Positions 44,692-53,704 of a stretch of 64,000 nucleotides of DNA are shown piece after piece. This DNA comes from Paenibacillus farraposensis (lineage in GTDB: Bacteria > Bacillota > Bacilli > Paenibacillales > Paenibacillaceae): contig NZ_JAFFQR010000112.1 of NCBI RefSeq assembly GCF_020736845.1, forward strand, positions 248,001 through 312,000, given 5' to 3'. Made by a program: the position numbers and the translations under genes. How positions within the stretch are numbered: the stretch's first letter is position 1; the number at the start of each line of letters is the position of its first letter. The notes below the pieces were generated by a model, which searched no databases, was not told the origin of the DNA, and worked only from the letters and a program-made list of their open reading frames with translations.

Positions 44692-45375
44692 TTACGAATT
44701 GCCTGTTAGTCTTTCCCGAGAATCCGTCTCGGTTCCCGCCAAACGTTTTAGAAACGTATTTCTCCAGTTTTCGGACAATTCTTCCACTTCGAGGATTTGT
44801 TTAATGCCCTCGACATGGTCCTTCTCTCGATGCATCATACGATTGGCGAATGAAACCGTAATTGCTTTCGGATGACGATGAAGGAGGGACAGTCCGTCGG
44901 CTTTAGAGACAACACCCTCTTCCAGAACGCGGAGGTAGAATCCCGTGTAGCCTGTTTGCTGTACCTTCAAGGGCATGTCCGGTACGCCGTACTTGATGGA
45001 CAACTTGTAACAAGGCTGTCTCGGCTGGCTAACTTGAACGATTGCTTTGCCAAGCTTAAAGACGTCTCCAATGCAAACGTCGGATTCCAGTAAACCTTTT
45101 ATCGTTAAATTTTCCCCGAACGCGCCGTAATCGAGCGGTCTCCGCAATTCATTTTCCCAGAACGGATAGTGCTCGTAGGAATAGACGCATACAGCCTTCT
45201 CTTTGCCTCCGTGATGAACTAGATCGCCCTGCCCATCCCCTTCAAAGTTTAGATAAGATAAATACAGAGTTTCGTATGTAGCCGACTTGAATATCCCCGT
45301 AGAAACGTCCTTCTGATTAAATCGGACCTCCTTGGGCATGCCGACATTAAGTGAAATGATTTCGATAGATGCCAT
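44692..45375 (-). CDS. MOSC domain protein (YiiM-like)
   Basis: A 227-residue protein with a MOSC domain (about 20-165), the fold found at the C-terminus of molybdenum-cofactor sulfurases and in YiiM, which reduces N-hydroxylated bases using molybdenum cofactor. Key pattern: VHHGGKEKAVCVY, FGENLTIKGL, and the conserved cysteine in QPRQPCYKL near residue 123. MOSC domains are linked to sulfur carried by PLP-dependent desulfurases, which fits the SufS-like gene in this region (inference). ATG 45375 follows GGGGGGATCCGA. Between pdxS (49-base gap) and yggS. Confidence 0.9.
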   Translation of the reverse strand: MASIEIISLNVGMPKEVRFNQKDVSTGIFKSATYETLYLSYLNFEGDGQGDLVHHGGKEKAVCVYSYEHYPFWENELRRPLDYGAFGENLTIKGLLESDVCIGDVFKLGKAIVQVSQPRQPCYKLSIKYGVPDMPLKVQQTGYTGFYLRVLEEGVVSKADGLSLLHRHPKAITVSFANRMMHREKDHVEGIKQILEVEELSENWRNTFLKRLAGTETDSRERLTGNS

Positions 45376-45424
45376 TCGGATCCCCCCTACTCCAAATTTT
45401 GATCAACGAGTTCGCCAGATGCGT

Positions 45425-46306
45425 CTATATACCGCGTTCCTGCATTCGTTCGCCTGCCTGAAGCGAGGAGATTTCAATCCCTTTCATCGGAGTCCCCAGG
45501 TTTTTGGAGATATTTGCAATATACCCGAAGTCCGTATAATGGGTCGTCGCTTCAACGATGGCCCGGGCAAACTTTTCCGGCTGATCGGATTTGAATATGC
45601 CCGACCCGACAAAAACGCCATCCGCCCCCAAGTGCATCATCAACGCGGCATCGGCCGGTGTAGCAACGCCCCCCGCGGCAAAGTTGACTACAGGCAAGCT
45701 GCCGGTTTCTTTGACCTGGAGCAATAAATCGTAAGGCGCGCCGAGTTGCTTAGCCTCGACCATTAATTCGTCTTTGCTCAATCCTTGCACTTTGCGGATT
45801 TGGCCCAGCAACATGCGCATATGGCGCACGGCCTCGATGATATTGCCTGTTCCCGGCTCCCCTTTGGTGCGAATCATGGATGCGCCTTCCCCGATCCGAC
45901 GCAATGCTTCTCCCAAATCCCTTGCCCCGCAAACGAATGGGATCGTAAACACTTGTTTGTCGATATGGAAAATGTCGTCGGCTGGCGTTAATACTTCGCT
46001 TTCGTCGATATAGTCTACCCCGAGTGCTTCAAGGACTCTAGCTTCAACATAATGACCGATGCGCGCTTTCGCCATCACGGGTATGGTAACGGCTTTCATC
46101 ACCTGCTCTACAATAACCGGATCGGCCATCCGGGCGACTCCGCCCGCCGCGCGGATATCCGCCGGCACTTTCTCCAGCGCCATGACCGCGGTGGCTCCAG
46201 CGGCTTCCGCGACTTTTGCCTGCTCCGCATTCATCACGTCCATGATGACGCCGCCTTTTTGCATTTCGGCCATTCCTCTTTTGACTCTGTTCGTTCCCAT
46301 TTCCAT
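45425..46306 (-). CDS. pdxS: Pyridoxal 5'-phosphate synthase subunit PdxS
   Basis: The synthase subunit of DXP-independent vitamin B6 synthesis, making PLP from ribose 5-phosphate, glyceraldehyde 3-phosphate and ammonia. 293 residues. Both catalytic lysines are visible in VMALEKVPADIR near residue 81 and IRTKGEPGTGN near 148, with the Asp in MDVMNAEQAKVAEAAGA near 24. Normally the glutaminase gene pdxT follows at once; here a MOSC gene follows instead and no pdxT exists in the window. Start ATG 46306 is eight bases after GGAGG. The frame stays open about 90 more codons upstream, see the gap entry. Probably a second pdxS copy. Confidence 0.95.
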   Translation of the reverse strand: MEMGTNRVKRGMAEMQKGGVIMDVMNAEQAKVAEAAGATAVMALEKVPADIRAAGGVARMADPVIVEQVMKAVTIPVMAKARIGHYVEARVLEALGVDYIDESEVLTPADDIFHIDKQVFTIPFVCGARDLGEALRRIGEGASMIRTKGEPGTGNIIEAVRHMRMLLGQIRKVQGLSKDELMVEAKQLGAPYDLLLQVKETGSLPVVNFAAGGVATPADAALMMHLGADGVFVGSGIFKSDQPEKFARAIVEATTHYTDFGYIANISKNLGTPMKGIEISSLQAGERMQERGI

Positions 46307-46684
46307 TTTACATTCCTCCATGCCTATTTGCGAATTTTCGATTGGTCTCCGATATAATGTGATAGGCTCCTCTTTGTTCACCAGGCAACTCATCGTTCCG
46401 GGAGCGATGTTCCGTTCAAATACAACAACACTGTTCCCCTGATCGCTCGTCGACCAATTGCCTAGACAGACCCCGAGCACCAGCTTCCCTTGCTGGACGG
46501 ATAAGCCCCCATCAGACCGCCAAGTATAACGAGAGCCTATCTCATCTTTTCTTTCCCCTGTTCGTATATGACTGAGTGTAATATCGACTTCAACCTAATA
46601 ACAATTATATTATTTGTATAGAAACCAACAGAAGAGTTCCTTATTTGTAAAAAAATTACAATTTGATATATACTGACTCCTCTT
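46307..46684 (-). other. 378-base gap between serC and pdxS with an open in-frame leader
   Basis: On the minus strand the pdxS frame is open for about 90 codons upstream of its start, back to a TAG, and reads like protein (for example VVVFERNIAPGTMSCLV). It lacks a credible start with a ribosome site, although a GTG at 46480 is in frame. An AT-rich block with TATAAT at 46604-46609 suggests a separate pdxS promoter. The leader could be an untranslated control region or the relic of a fused domain. Confidence 0.4.
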
Positions 46685-47770
46685 TTATCCGAATCGTTTC
46701 TGAAAGTCGATCATAAATTCCTTTAGCGCTTTGCATTGTTCATAAGTAACACCATTATAGATCGAAGCTCGCAGATGACCAGCATCCCGGTGACCTTTCA
46801 ATCCTACAAAACCGTTACGCTCCGATTCCAGAAGAAAGTGTTTTTCCAACTCCTCGTTAGAAGTTCGAAAAGTAACGTTCATCAAGGATCGACTATCCCG
46901 ATCAGCCAATCCGCTGTAAAAGCCGTCGCTGTCGTCGATTGCGTAATAGATCAAATCGGCTTTCGCACGATTCCGATTTTCTACCCCGCGCACCCCGCCG
47001 TTTGCTTGAATCCATTTCAGCACCAGATTGACGATGTACACCGCGAATACGGGCGGTGTGTGATAGAGAGAGCGGCTATCTGCATGAATCCGATAATTCA
47101 TAATATCTGGAATAGGCGCAGAGATTCTTTGCAGAAGCTCGCGTCGGGCAATTACAACCGTTACGCCCGAAGGCCCCAGATTTTTTTGTGCGCCAGCATA
47201 AATCAGCGCAAAGTCGGAAACATCGATCGATCGGGATAAAATATCGCTGGACATATCCGCGATGAGCGGTATACTGCCCGTGTCCACGAAATTTTTGTAT
47301 TGAGTGCCTGCAATCGTTTCATTGGAAGTGAGATGAATGTAGGCCGTTCCCGGAGGAACCTTCATGTTATCGAGGGCGGGAAGCTTTCTAAAATTAGAGG
47401 ATTCAGAGCTTGCCACAATGGCAACTTGTCCAATCTTTTGCGCTTCTGCAATCGCTTTGCCTGCCCATGTGCCGCTATAAACATAACTGGCCACGCTTCC
47501 GGCTAGCAAGAAATTCATTGGAACCATGGCAAATTGTGTACTTGCACCGCCTTGCATGAACAAGACCTCGTAATCGAGAGGAATATTCAACAGCTCCTTC
47601 AGCAACTGCTGCGTCTCGCCGTTGATCTTCTCGTATTCTTTACTCCTATGCGAGATTTCCAGGATGGATAAGCCGGTCCCCTGTAAGTCAAGGAGTTCCT
47701 CCTGTATTTGCAGCAGAACTTCCGAAGGTAAGACTGCCGGGCCTGCATTGAAGTTATAGATTGGTCTCAT
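46685..47770 (-). CDS. serC: Phosphoserine aminotransferase
   Basis: PLP enzyme (class V aminotransferase) that makes 3-phosphoserine from 3-phosphohydroxypyruvate and glutamate. 361 residues. The start YNFNAGPAVLP is the family signature; LFMQGGASTQFAMVP, IADMSSDILSR and the PLP lysine in YAGAQKNLGPSG near residue 195 are intact, and GHRDAGHLRASIYNG ends the small domain. GGAGG is six bases before ATG 47770; earlier in-frame ATGs are too close or lack a site. First gene of serC-pdxS-mosc-yggS. Divergent from lysR across a 95-base region with a 10-bp-arm palindrome. Confidence 0.95.
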   Translation of the reverse strand: MRPIYNFNAGPAVLPSEVLLQIQEELLDLQGTGLSILEISHRSKEYEKINGETQQLLKELLNIPLDYEVLFMQGGASTQFAMVPMNFLLAGSVASYVYSGTWAGKAIAEAQKIGQVAIVASSESSNFRKLPALDNMKVPPGTAYIHLTSNETIAGTQYKNFVDTGSIPLIADMSSDILSRSIDVSDFALIYAGAQKNLGPSGVTVVIARRELLQRISAPIPDIMNYRIHADSRSLYHTPPVFAVYIVNLVLKWIQANGGVRGVENRNRAKADLIYYAIDDSDGFYSGLADRDSRSLMNVTFRTSNEELEKHFLLESERNGFVGLKGHRDAGHLRASIYNGVTYEQCKALKEFMIDFQKRFG

Positions 47771-47818
47771 CTCCATCCTCCCCCCCAGATCAGTTAGATT
47801 TTTATAATGATTTTGTAT

Positions 47819-47845
47819 AAAATGATAGGAGATTTCTATCATTTT
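47819..47845. promoter_or_regulatory. Palindromic operator between serC and lysR
   Basis: Perfect inverted repeat AAAATGATAG-7nt-CTATCATTTT. It is 20 bases before the lysR start and about 48 before the serC start, the usual place for a LysR-type binding site. Confidence 0.7.
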
Positions 47846-47865
47846 AACGGAAAGGAATGATCACG

Positions 47866-48762
47866 ATGGAACTGAAGCAATTGGAGTATTTTATGGCCGT
47901 ATGCCGGGAACTGCACTTTACCCGTGCCGCCGAAAAACTCGGTATCGCTCAACCTTCCCTGAGCCAGCAAATTCGATTACTCGAGCACGAAATAGGAACC
48001 CCTCTCTTTGATCGCGTCGGCAAAAAAACATTGATAACCGAAGCGGGAAAAATCTTGTTGGACCATAGCTATAACGTGTTCCATGAACTCTCGCAAGCCA
48101 AGGCAGCGATCAGCGAACTTCAAGGTTTAAAACGCGGCACGTTAAAGATAGGCGCGCTTCTAACCGTCGTCAATTACTTACTGCCTCCGACGGTAATTGG
48201 GTTCCATCATAGCTATCCCAATGTAGAGCTGTCGGTACTCGGATTGCGGACAGGCGATATTTATGAGGGACTTCTACAAAACAAACTAGATTTAGGAATC
48301 GTCTATTTGCCGATGGAGCATGAAGATCTGGCGACGATTCCGCTCTACAAACAGAATCTTGCCCTTGCGGCACCAATAGGTCACCCCATTGCCAAGGAAA
48401 GGTTTGTGCACCTCGACGTGTTGAAAGACGTCCCCTCCGTTTTATTGCCAAGCACTTATTATATGCGGCAATTGATTAACGACGCGTGCCGGTCCCTTGA
48501 TTTCACGCCACACCCGGCATTGGAATTGTCGACGATGGAATCGATCATCAATATGGTTAATAAAGGCGTTGGCGTAACTATTCTGCCTAAAGCATACCTT
48601 GACTATATCGCAAATAAGGGAATTCGGACGATCCCGATCCAAAACCCGACGCTGACAACGCAAATTGGCATTGTGTATCGGAAGAACAAATATTTATGCG
48701 CGGCAAGCCGCGTGTTTATGGAACAATTAATCGCGACGATCAAAAACGAATATTTTGATTAA
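47866..48762 (+). CDS. LysR-type transcriptional regulator
   Basis: A 298-residue LTTR. N-terminal winged helix (about 1-60: MELKQLEYFMAVCRELHFTR, AEKLGIAQPSLSQQIRLLE) and a periplasmic-binding-like effector domain (about 90-295: LKIGALLTVVNYLLPPTVIG, DLGIVYLP, VNKGVGVTILPKAY). ATG 47866 has AAAGGAAT upstream. It lies between the two minus-strand PLP gene groups. It is divergent from serC and tail-to-tail with the argD relic, where the stops overlap by about four bases. It probably controls serC-pdxS-mosc-yggS; whether it also controls glyA-hemL-sufS is open. Ligand unknown. Confidence 0.93.
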   Translation: MELKQLEYFMAVCRELHFTRAAEKLGIAQPSLSQQIRLLEHEIGTPLFDRVGKKTLITEAGKILLDHSYNVFHELSQAKAAISELQGLKRGTLKIGALLTVVNYLLPPTVIGFHHSYPNVELSVLGLRTGDIYEGLLQNKLDLGIVYLPMEHEDLATIPLYKQNLALAAPIGHPIAKERFVHLDVLKDVPSVLLPSTYYMRQLINDACRSLDFTPHPALELSTMESIINMVNKGVGVTILPKAYLDYIANKGIRTIPIQNPTLTTQIGIVYRKNKYLCAASRVFMEQLIATIKNEYFD

Positions 48763-49891
48763 TACCGTTCAAGCACCGTAGTAAGGATGTCGACTGCTTG
48801 GTCGATTTCTTCTTCGGTGATATAAAGATTCGGGATAAATCGGATGACGTTGACGCCAGCAGCCAGTACCACTAAACCCTGCTGAAGCAGTTCTTGAATG
48901 ATGGGGGTAACAGATACGCGGCATTCAATTCTCAGCAATAAGCCGATCCGACAGCCTTCGTAAGGCATATTCCCCCATCTCTTCGGCACGCGAGCACAAA
49001 CGCTCCTCCAGGATCGTCTCCAGCGTGGCTAATCCAGCAGCGGCCGCAAGGGGGGGCACCCCCGAACGTCGAGGCGTGTGTACCGGCGGAAAAAGCGTTA
49101 CGGAGCTTCTTCTTCCCCATCATCGCACCGATCGGGAATCCGCTGGCAAGCCCTTTCGCAAGTGGAACGATATCCGGTTCGATGCCATAGTGCTGGTAGG
49201 CAAACAAATTCCCCGTTCGCCCCATTCCCGTCTGGACTTCGTCGATTATAAGGAGCAGACCGTGCTCCCGGCATAAAGCGGAAAGCTCGGCCACGAACCC
49301 GGGGTTTGCAGGATAAACTCCCCCCTCTCCTTGCACGAGCTATACCAGGACAGCCGCGGTTCGATCGGTGATTTTGTCTTTTACACCCTCGATTTCGTTA
49401 TAAGGGGCATACGTAAAACCGACCGGTAGAGGGAAAATCCATCCTTGACTTTATCCTGCCCCGTCGCAGTTAATGTGGCCATCGTTCGCCCATGAAATGA
49501 CTTTTCGAAAGTGATGATCTCGTATCGATCGTTCCCAAGCACTCGCTGTTGGTATCTTCTGGCGCATTTGATCGCGGCTTCATTTGCCTCCGCCCCGCTG
49601 TTGCAAAAGAAAACATGATCCATGCAGGTATGATCAGTAAGCATTTGCGCCAGTTTTTGCTGATTGGGGATATGAAAGAGATTGGAGACATGCCACAATT
49701 GCTCAAGTTGTTCTTGAATTCGCTGTTTAACTTTCACAGAGACGTGTCTAAATTGCACACCACGATACCTGACATGCAATCAAGATACTCTTGCCTTGAT
49801 CGTCCCATACGCGGCTCCCCTCACCTTTCAGCAGCGTTATGGGATATTTCGTGTACGTCGGAAATAAAGGATGGCTCTCCGATACATCCAT
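48759..49891 (-). pseudogene. argD: Broken acetylornithine/class III aminotransferase (argD-like)
   Basis: Pieces of one class III PLP aminotransferase lie in order in different frames. ATG 49891 (GGAG nine bases upstream) opens SHPLFPTYTKYPITLLKGEG. After a frameshift near 49780 comes FFCNSGAEANEAAIKCAR and FEKSFHGRTMATL. Another shift follows near 49410, then a TAG where the Glu of VEPVQGEGGV is expected, then LLIIDEVQTGMGRTGNLFAY and the PLP-lysine LAKGLASGFPIGAM. Further shifts near 49070 and 48980 precede the C-terminus VNVIRFIPNLYITEEEI. At least four lesions, so no functional enzyme. It follows the sufS-like gene in the glyA-hemL-sufS unit. Confidence 0.9.
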
Positions 49892-49897
49892 ACTGGA

Positions 49898-51115
49898 TCA
49901 CTCCCTAAAGTACTCTTTGGTTTTTTGCAAAGCGAACAGCAGCCGATCAACATCCTCTCTGGTATTGTACAAATAAAAGCTGGCCCTAGCCGTAGAACTG
50001 ACATTGAAATGATTCATTAACGGCTGACAGCAGTGGTGACCCGCGCGGATGGCCACGCCGTAAGTATCAAGTACCGTAGCGACGTCATGGGAATGAATTT
50101 GGCCCATATTAAAGGTAACGAGTCCCACTCGTCCTTCCGTCGGGCCATAGATCGTCAAATGCTCCATACGCTTCATTTGTTCTTCCGCATAGCGGGTCAG
50201 TTGCCTGTCGTGCTCCGCGATCGCATCTAATCCGATTTGCTCCAGAAAACGGATGGCAGCACTCAGCCCAATTGCACCCGCAATGATCGGGGTTCCCCCT
50301 TCAAATTTCCAAGGCGCCTCTTTCCATGACGCATCCTGCAGCCCAACACGATCGATCATTTCTCCTCCGAATTCAATCGGCTCCATTTGCTCAAGGAGGG
50401 CTTTTCTCCCATACAGGACGCCGATTCCGGTCGGCGCGCACATCTTATGACCCGAGAAGGCATAGAAGTCGCAATCCATCTCTCGGACGTTGACCTTGAG
50501 ATGAGGCGCGCTCTGCGCTCCATCGACAACCAGGACGGCTCCTTTCTTGTGGGCGATGTCAGCCATTTGCTTCACCGGATTAGCGATGCCCAGTACATTC
50601 GAGACATGCGAGACCGTCACCACTTTCGTACGATTCGTGACTGTCTGCTCTACATCTTCTATTGAAAACGTCCCGTCCGATTTAAGCGGGATATATTTTA
50701 ATACGGCTCCCGAAGCTTTTGCCGCTTGTTGCCAGGGAATCAGGTTGCTGTGATGCTCCATCTCCGAAAGGACAATCTCATCCCCCTCTGAGCATACCAT
50801 TCGTGCAAAGCTGCTCGCGACAAGATTTAGGGACGACGTCGCTCCGCGGGTAAAAACGATTTCCCGTTCCGAACTCGCGCCAATAAACCGAGCCACTGCG
50901 ACTCTCGCGGCCTCATAAGCATCCGTAGCGCGCATGCCTAGTGTGTGAACGCCGCGGTGAACGTTCGCATTGTCCCATTCGTAATATCGCTTCACCGCCT
51001 CGATCACCTGAATCGGCTTTTGCGCCGAGGCGGCACTATCCAAATAAACGAGAGGACAATCGTGTATTTTCTGGTCTAAAATCGGAAATAATTCACGGAT
51101 TTCGGTGGCATTCAT
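49898..51115 (-). CDS. SufS-type cysteine desulfurase
   Basis: PLP enzyme that removes sulfur from cysteine to give alanine and an enzyme persulfide. 405 residues. Marks: VYLDSAASAQKPIQVI, HRGVHTLG, VDGAQSAPH, the PLP lysine in YAFSGHKMCAPTGIG near residue 228, and the reactive cysteine in IRAGHHCCQPLM near 365 (type II loop). ATG 51115 lies two bases after the hemL stop, so translation is coupled; a TTG two codons earlier is possible. No sufCDUB genes are near, so it is not a standard suf operon member, but a second desulfurase within the PLP gene cluster. A selenocysteine-lyase-like role is an alternative. Confidence 0.93.
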   Translation of the reverse strand: MNATEIRELFPILDQKIHDCPLVYLDSAASAQKPIQVIEAVKRYYEWDNANVHRGVHTLGMRATDAYEAARVAVARFIGASSEREIVFTRGATSSLNLVASSFARMVCSEGDEIVLSEMEHHSNLIPWQQAAKASGAVLKYIPLKSDGTFSIEDVEQTVTNRTKVVTVSHVSNVLGIANPVKQMADIAHKKGAVLVVDGAQSAPHLKVNVREMDCDFYAFSGHKMCAPTGIGVLYGRKALLEQMEPIEFGGEMIDRVGLQDASWKEAPWKFEGGTPIIAGAIGLSAAIRFLEQIGLDAIAEHDRQLTRYAEEQMKRMEHLTIYGPTEGRVGLVTFNMGQIHSHDVATVLDTYGVAIRAGHHCCQPLMNHFNVSSTARASFYLYNTREDVDRLLFALQKTKEYFRE

Positions 51116-51117
51116 GG

Positions 51118-52425
51118 TCAATCCCCGCTTTCTTTCTTTATCGTATTTAAGGCTTGATAATGGGCCTCTATCGTGTTTTCGATATCTTCGTCTGAGTGCG
51201 CGGTCGATACGAACATAACTTCGTAGGGTGTGGGCGCAGTTAAGATTCCGAGGTCCAACATCGCGGCATGGTATTTCTTAAACCGATGCATATTTGATCG
51301 TTGCGCGGTTTCATAATTCACAACGTCTTGCTCCGTAAAATAAGGAGAAAGCATGGAGCCTACGCGATTCACTTTTAAGGGCACGCCGATCCTCCTTGCA
51401 TTTTGCATAAAACCTTCCGCCAGTTTCGCCGTTTTTCGATCCAACTCTTCATAGATTCCGGGCTCTTCGAGCAGGCGCAATGTTCGATACCCGGCCGACA
51501 TGGCGAGCGGATTGCCCGATAACGTGCCCGCTTGATAGATGGGACCGACGGGAGCGATTTGCTCCATGATTTCGCGTTTGCCGCCGTAAGCGCCGACAGG
51601 GAGCCCTCCTCCGATCACTTTGCCGAGACAAGTGAGATCCGGTTCGATTCCGTACAATCCTTGCGCCCCCTGATAGCTTACACGAAATCCCGTCATCACC
51701 TCGTCGAAGATCAGGAGGCTTCCGTATTTCGCGGTAATTTCCCTCAGTTCCTGAAGAAACCCCGGCAATGGCGGAACAACGCCCATGTTCCCGGCGACCG
51801 GCTCGACCATAACGGCAGCGATTTGTTCGCCATACCGTTCGAATGCAAGCTGGATGCTTTCCAGACTGTTGTAAGGAATCGTGATCGTATTCATGGTAAC
51901 GTTATCAGGCACTCCCGGGCTGTCCGGCAAACCCAACGTGGCCACGCCTGATCCTGATTTGATCAATAAAGCATCCGCATGTCCGTGGTAGTTCCCTTGG
52001 AATTTCACGATTTTTTGCCGCTTGGTGTACCCCCTGGCCAAGCGAATTGCGGTCATGGCGGCTTCCGTACCTGAGTTGACCATGCGGACCATTTCGACGG
52101 ATGGAAGACTATTGCAAATCTGTACTGCCATCTTCGTTTCGATTTGCGTGGACAAACCGAAACTCGTCCCTCGAATCGCCTCCATTTGAATAGACTCGAC
52201 CACCTTCGGATGAGCGTGACCCAAAATTAACGGCCCCCATGAGCCGATGTAATCGATATATTCGTTCCCATCGATGTCCCAAACACGAGCCCCCTGACCT
52301 CGGCTCACAAATACAGGCGTCGTACCAACGCTAGTAAACGCGCGAACCGGGCTGTTCACCCCACCCGGAATCACCCGATTTGCTTCCAAAAATGCTTCTT
52401 GGGCACAAGTCGTGTTACGCTTCAT
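51118..52425 (-). CDS. hemL: Glutamate-1-semialdehyde 2,1-aminomutase
   Basis: PLP/PMP enzyme that makes 5-aminolevulinate, the first haem precursor. 435 residues. Typical stretches: VIPGGVNSPVRAF, IDYIGSWGPLILGHAHP, MVNSGTEAAMTAIRLAR, FDEVMTGFRVSYQGAQ and the PLP lysine in LGKVIGGGLPVGAYGG near residue 267. The Met in EVMTGFR, replaced in known gabaculine-resistant mutants, is unchanged. GGGGGGG seven bases before ATG 52425 overlaps the glyA stop, a 12-base gap. No hemAXCDB neighbours, so it is likely an extra copy. Confidence 0.95.
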   Translation of the reverse strand: MKRNTTCAQEAFLEANRVIPGGVNSPVRAFTSVGTTPVFVSRGQGARVWDIDGNEYIDYIGSWGPLILGHAHPKVVESIQMEAIRGTSFGLSTQIETKMAVQICNSLPSVEMVRMVNSGTEAAMTAIRLARGYTKRQKIVKFQGNYHGHADALLIKSGSGVATLGLPDSPGVPDNVTMNTITIPYNSLESIQLAFERYGEQIAAVMVEPVAGNMGVVPPLPGFLQELREITAKYGSLLIFDEVMTGFRVSYQGAQGLYGIEPDLTCLGKVIGGGLPVGAYGGKREIMEQIAPVGPIYQAGTLSGNPLAMSAGYRTLRLLEEPGIYEELDRKTAKLAEGFMQNARRIGVPLKVNRVGSMLSPYFTEQDVVNYETAQRSNMHRFKKYHAAMLDLGILTAPTPYEVMFVSTAHSDEDIENTIEAHYQALNTIKKESGD

Positions 52426-52437
52426 AGCAGCCCCCCC

Positions 52438-53691
52438 CTAATTCCTGATCATTTCGTTCATGTATAAAGGGAAGCGAGACGTAATGTCTTTCACCTTGGC
52501 TCTCATTTGTTCCTTTATGTCTGAACGTTGAGGTTGTTTTAAGGTCTGTGCAATAATGACGGCAATTTCTTTCATTTCCTCAGCTCCCATCCCCCTGGTG
52601 GTCGCCGCGGGCGTTCCTAGCCGAATCCCGCTCGTGACGTGAGGACTTGTCGGATCGAAAGGAATCGCGTTCTTATTGACTGTGATTCCGATATCGTCCA
52701 GCAATTGCTGGGCCACTTGTCCGGTCAGTCCGATATTGCGCAAATCCAGAAGGATTAGATGATTGTCCGTGCCGCCCGAGACGACTTGTAAACCCTCTTC
52801 CATTAACTTTTCCGCGAGCAGCCTGGCGTTCTGAATAACGCGTTGCATATATAGCTTGTACTCAGGCTGGGCGTTCTCGCCGAATGCGACGGCCTTAGCT
52901 GCGATGATATGCATAAACGGACCGCCTTGGGTAGTTGGAAATACCGCTTTATCGATCGCTTGCGCCCAGGATTTACGACATAAAATAACTCCTCCTCTTG
53001 GCCCACGCAAGGTTTTGTGAGTCGTTGTCGTGACAAAGTGAGCGTGTGGGACAGGATTCGGGTGTAGGCCAGCGGCTACGATTCCTGCAATATGGGCCAT
53101 ATCCACGAGAAATAATGCGCCTACCTCCTCGGCAATTTGGGCAAAGGGCCCAAACTCGATCGTGCGCGGATAAGCGCTTGCCCCTACGACAATCATTCTG
53201 GGCTTATGCCGATGAGCAAGCTTTCGAACTTCATCAAAATCAATGCGGAAGGTTTGAGCATTAACCCCATAAGGGACAAAGTTATACATCATTCCGGAAG
53301 CGTTCACGGGGCTTCCATGCGTCAAGTGGCCGCCGTGTGCCAGGTTCATACCGAGAATCGTATCTCCGGATTTTACCGAAGCGAAATAAACGGCCATGTT
53401 GGCCTGGGCTCCTGAATGAGGCTGAACATTGGCATGCTCTGCGCCGAACAGCTCCTTGACCCTATTCCTGGCCAGATCCTCAACGAGATCTACGTATTCA
53501 CAACCCCCGTAATACCTTTTTCCGGGATAGCCTTCCGCATATTTGTTGGTCAGAACCGTGCTCATTGTCTCCATGACCGCTCGGCTTACAAAATTCTCAG
53601 AAGCGATCATTTCGATTTTATCGTGTTGCCTTTCCAGTTCCTGCCGGATCGCTCCGGCTATTGCAGGATCTTGTTGATCTAAATGATTCAT
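52438..53691 (-). CDS. glyA: Serine hydroxymethyltransferase
   Basis: PLP enzyme that interconverts serine plus tetrahydrofolate with glycine plus methylene-tetrahydrofolate. 417 residues. Conserved: IEMIASENFVS near residue 27, KYAEGYPGKRYYGGCE, NVQPHSGAQANMAVYFA, the PLP lysine in VTTTTHKTLRGPRGG near 228 and VTSGIRLGTPAATTRGM. AAAGGGGGCG precedes ATG 53691. First intact gene of glyA-hemL-sufS-argD'. A frameshifted ORF lies just upstream. The main chromosomal glyA of bacilli sits near upp/atp genes, absent here, so this is likely a paralogue. Confidence 0.95.
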   Translation of the reverse strand: MNHLDQQDPAIAGAIRQELERQHDKIEMIASENFVSRAVMETMSTVLTNKYAEGYPGKRYYGGCEYVDLVEDLARNRVKELFGAEHANVQPHSGAQANMAVYFASVKSGDTILGMNLAHGGHLTHGSPVNASGMMYNFVPYGVNAQTFRIDFDEVRKLAHRHKPRMIVVGASAYPRTIEFGPFAQIAEEVGALFLVDMAHIAGIVAAGLHPNPVPHAHFVTTTTHKTLRGPRGGVILCRKSWAQAIDKAVFPTTQGGPFMHIIAAKAVAFGENAQPEYKLYMQRVIQNARLLAEKLMEEGLQVVSGGTDNHLILLDLRNIGLTGQVAQQLLDDIGITVNKNAIPFDPTSPHVTSGIRLGTPAATTRGMGAEEMKEIAVIIAQTLKQPQRSDIKEQMRAKVKDITSRFPLYMNEMIRN

Positions 53692-53704
53692 TCCGACGCC
53701 CCCT

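Noticed and set aside
46059..46442. Open plus-strand frame of 127 codons over pdxS
   Set aside because: Antisense to pdxS and its leader; no domain or ribosome site.
51118..52425. HemL as a gabaculine-resistant mutant form
   Set aside because: The methionine in EVMTGFR that changes in known resistant aminomutases is present, so this specific resistance is not supported.
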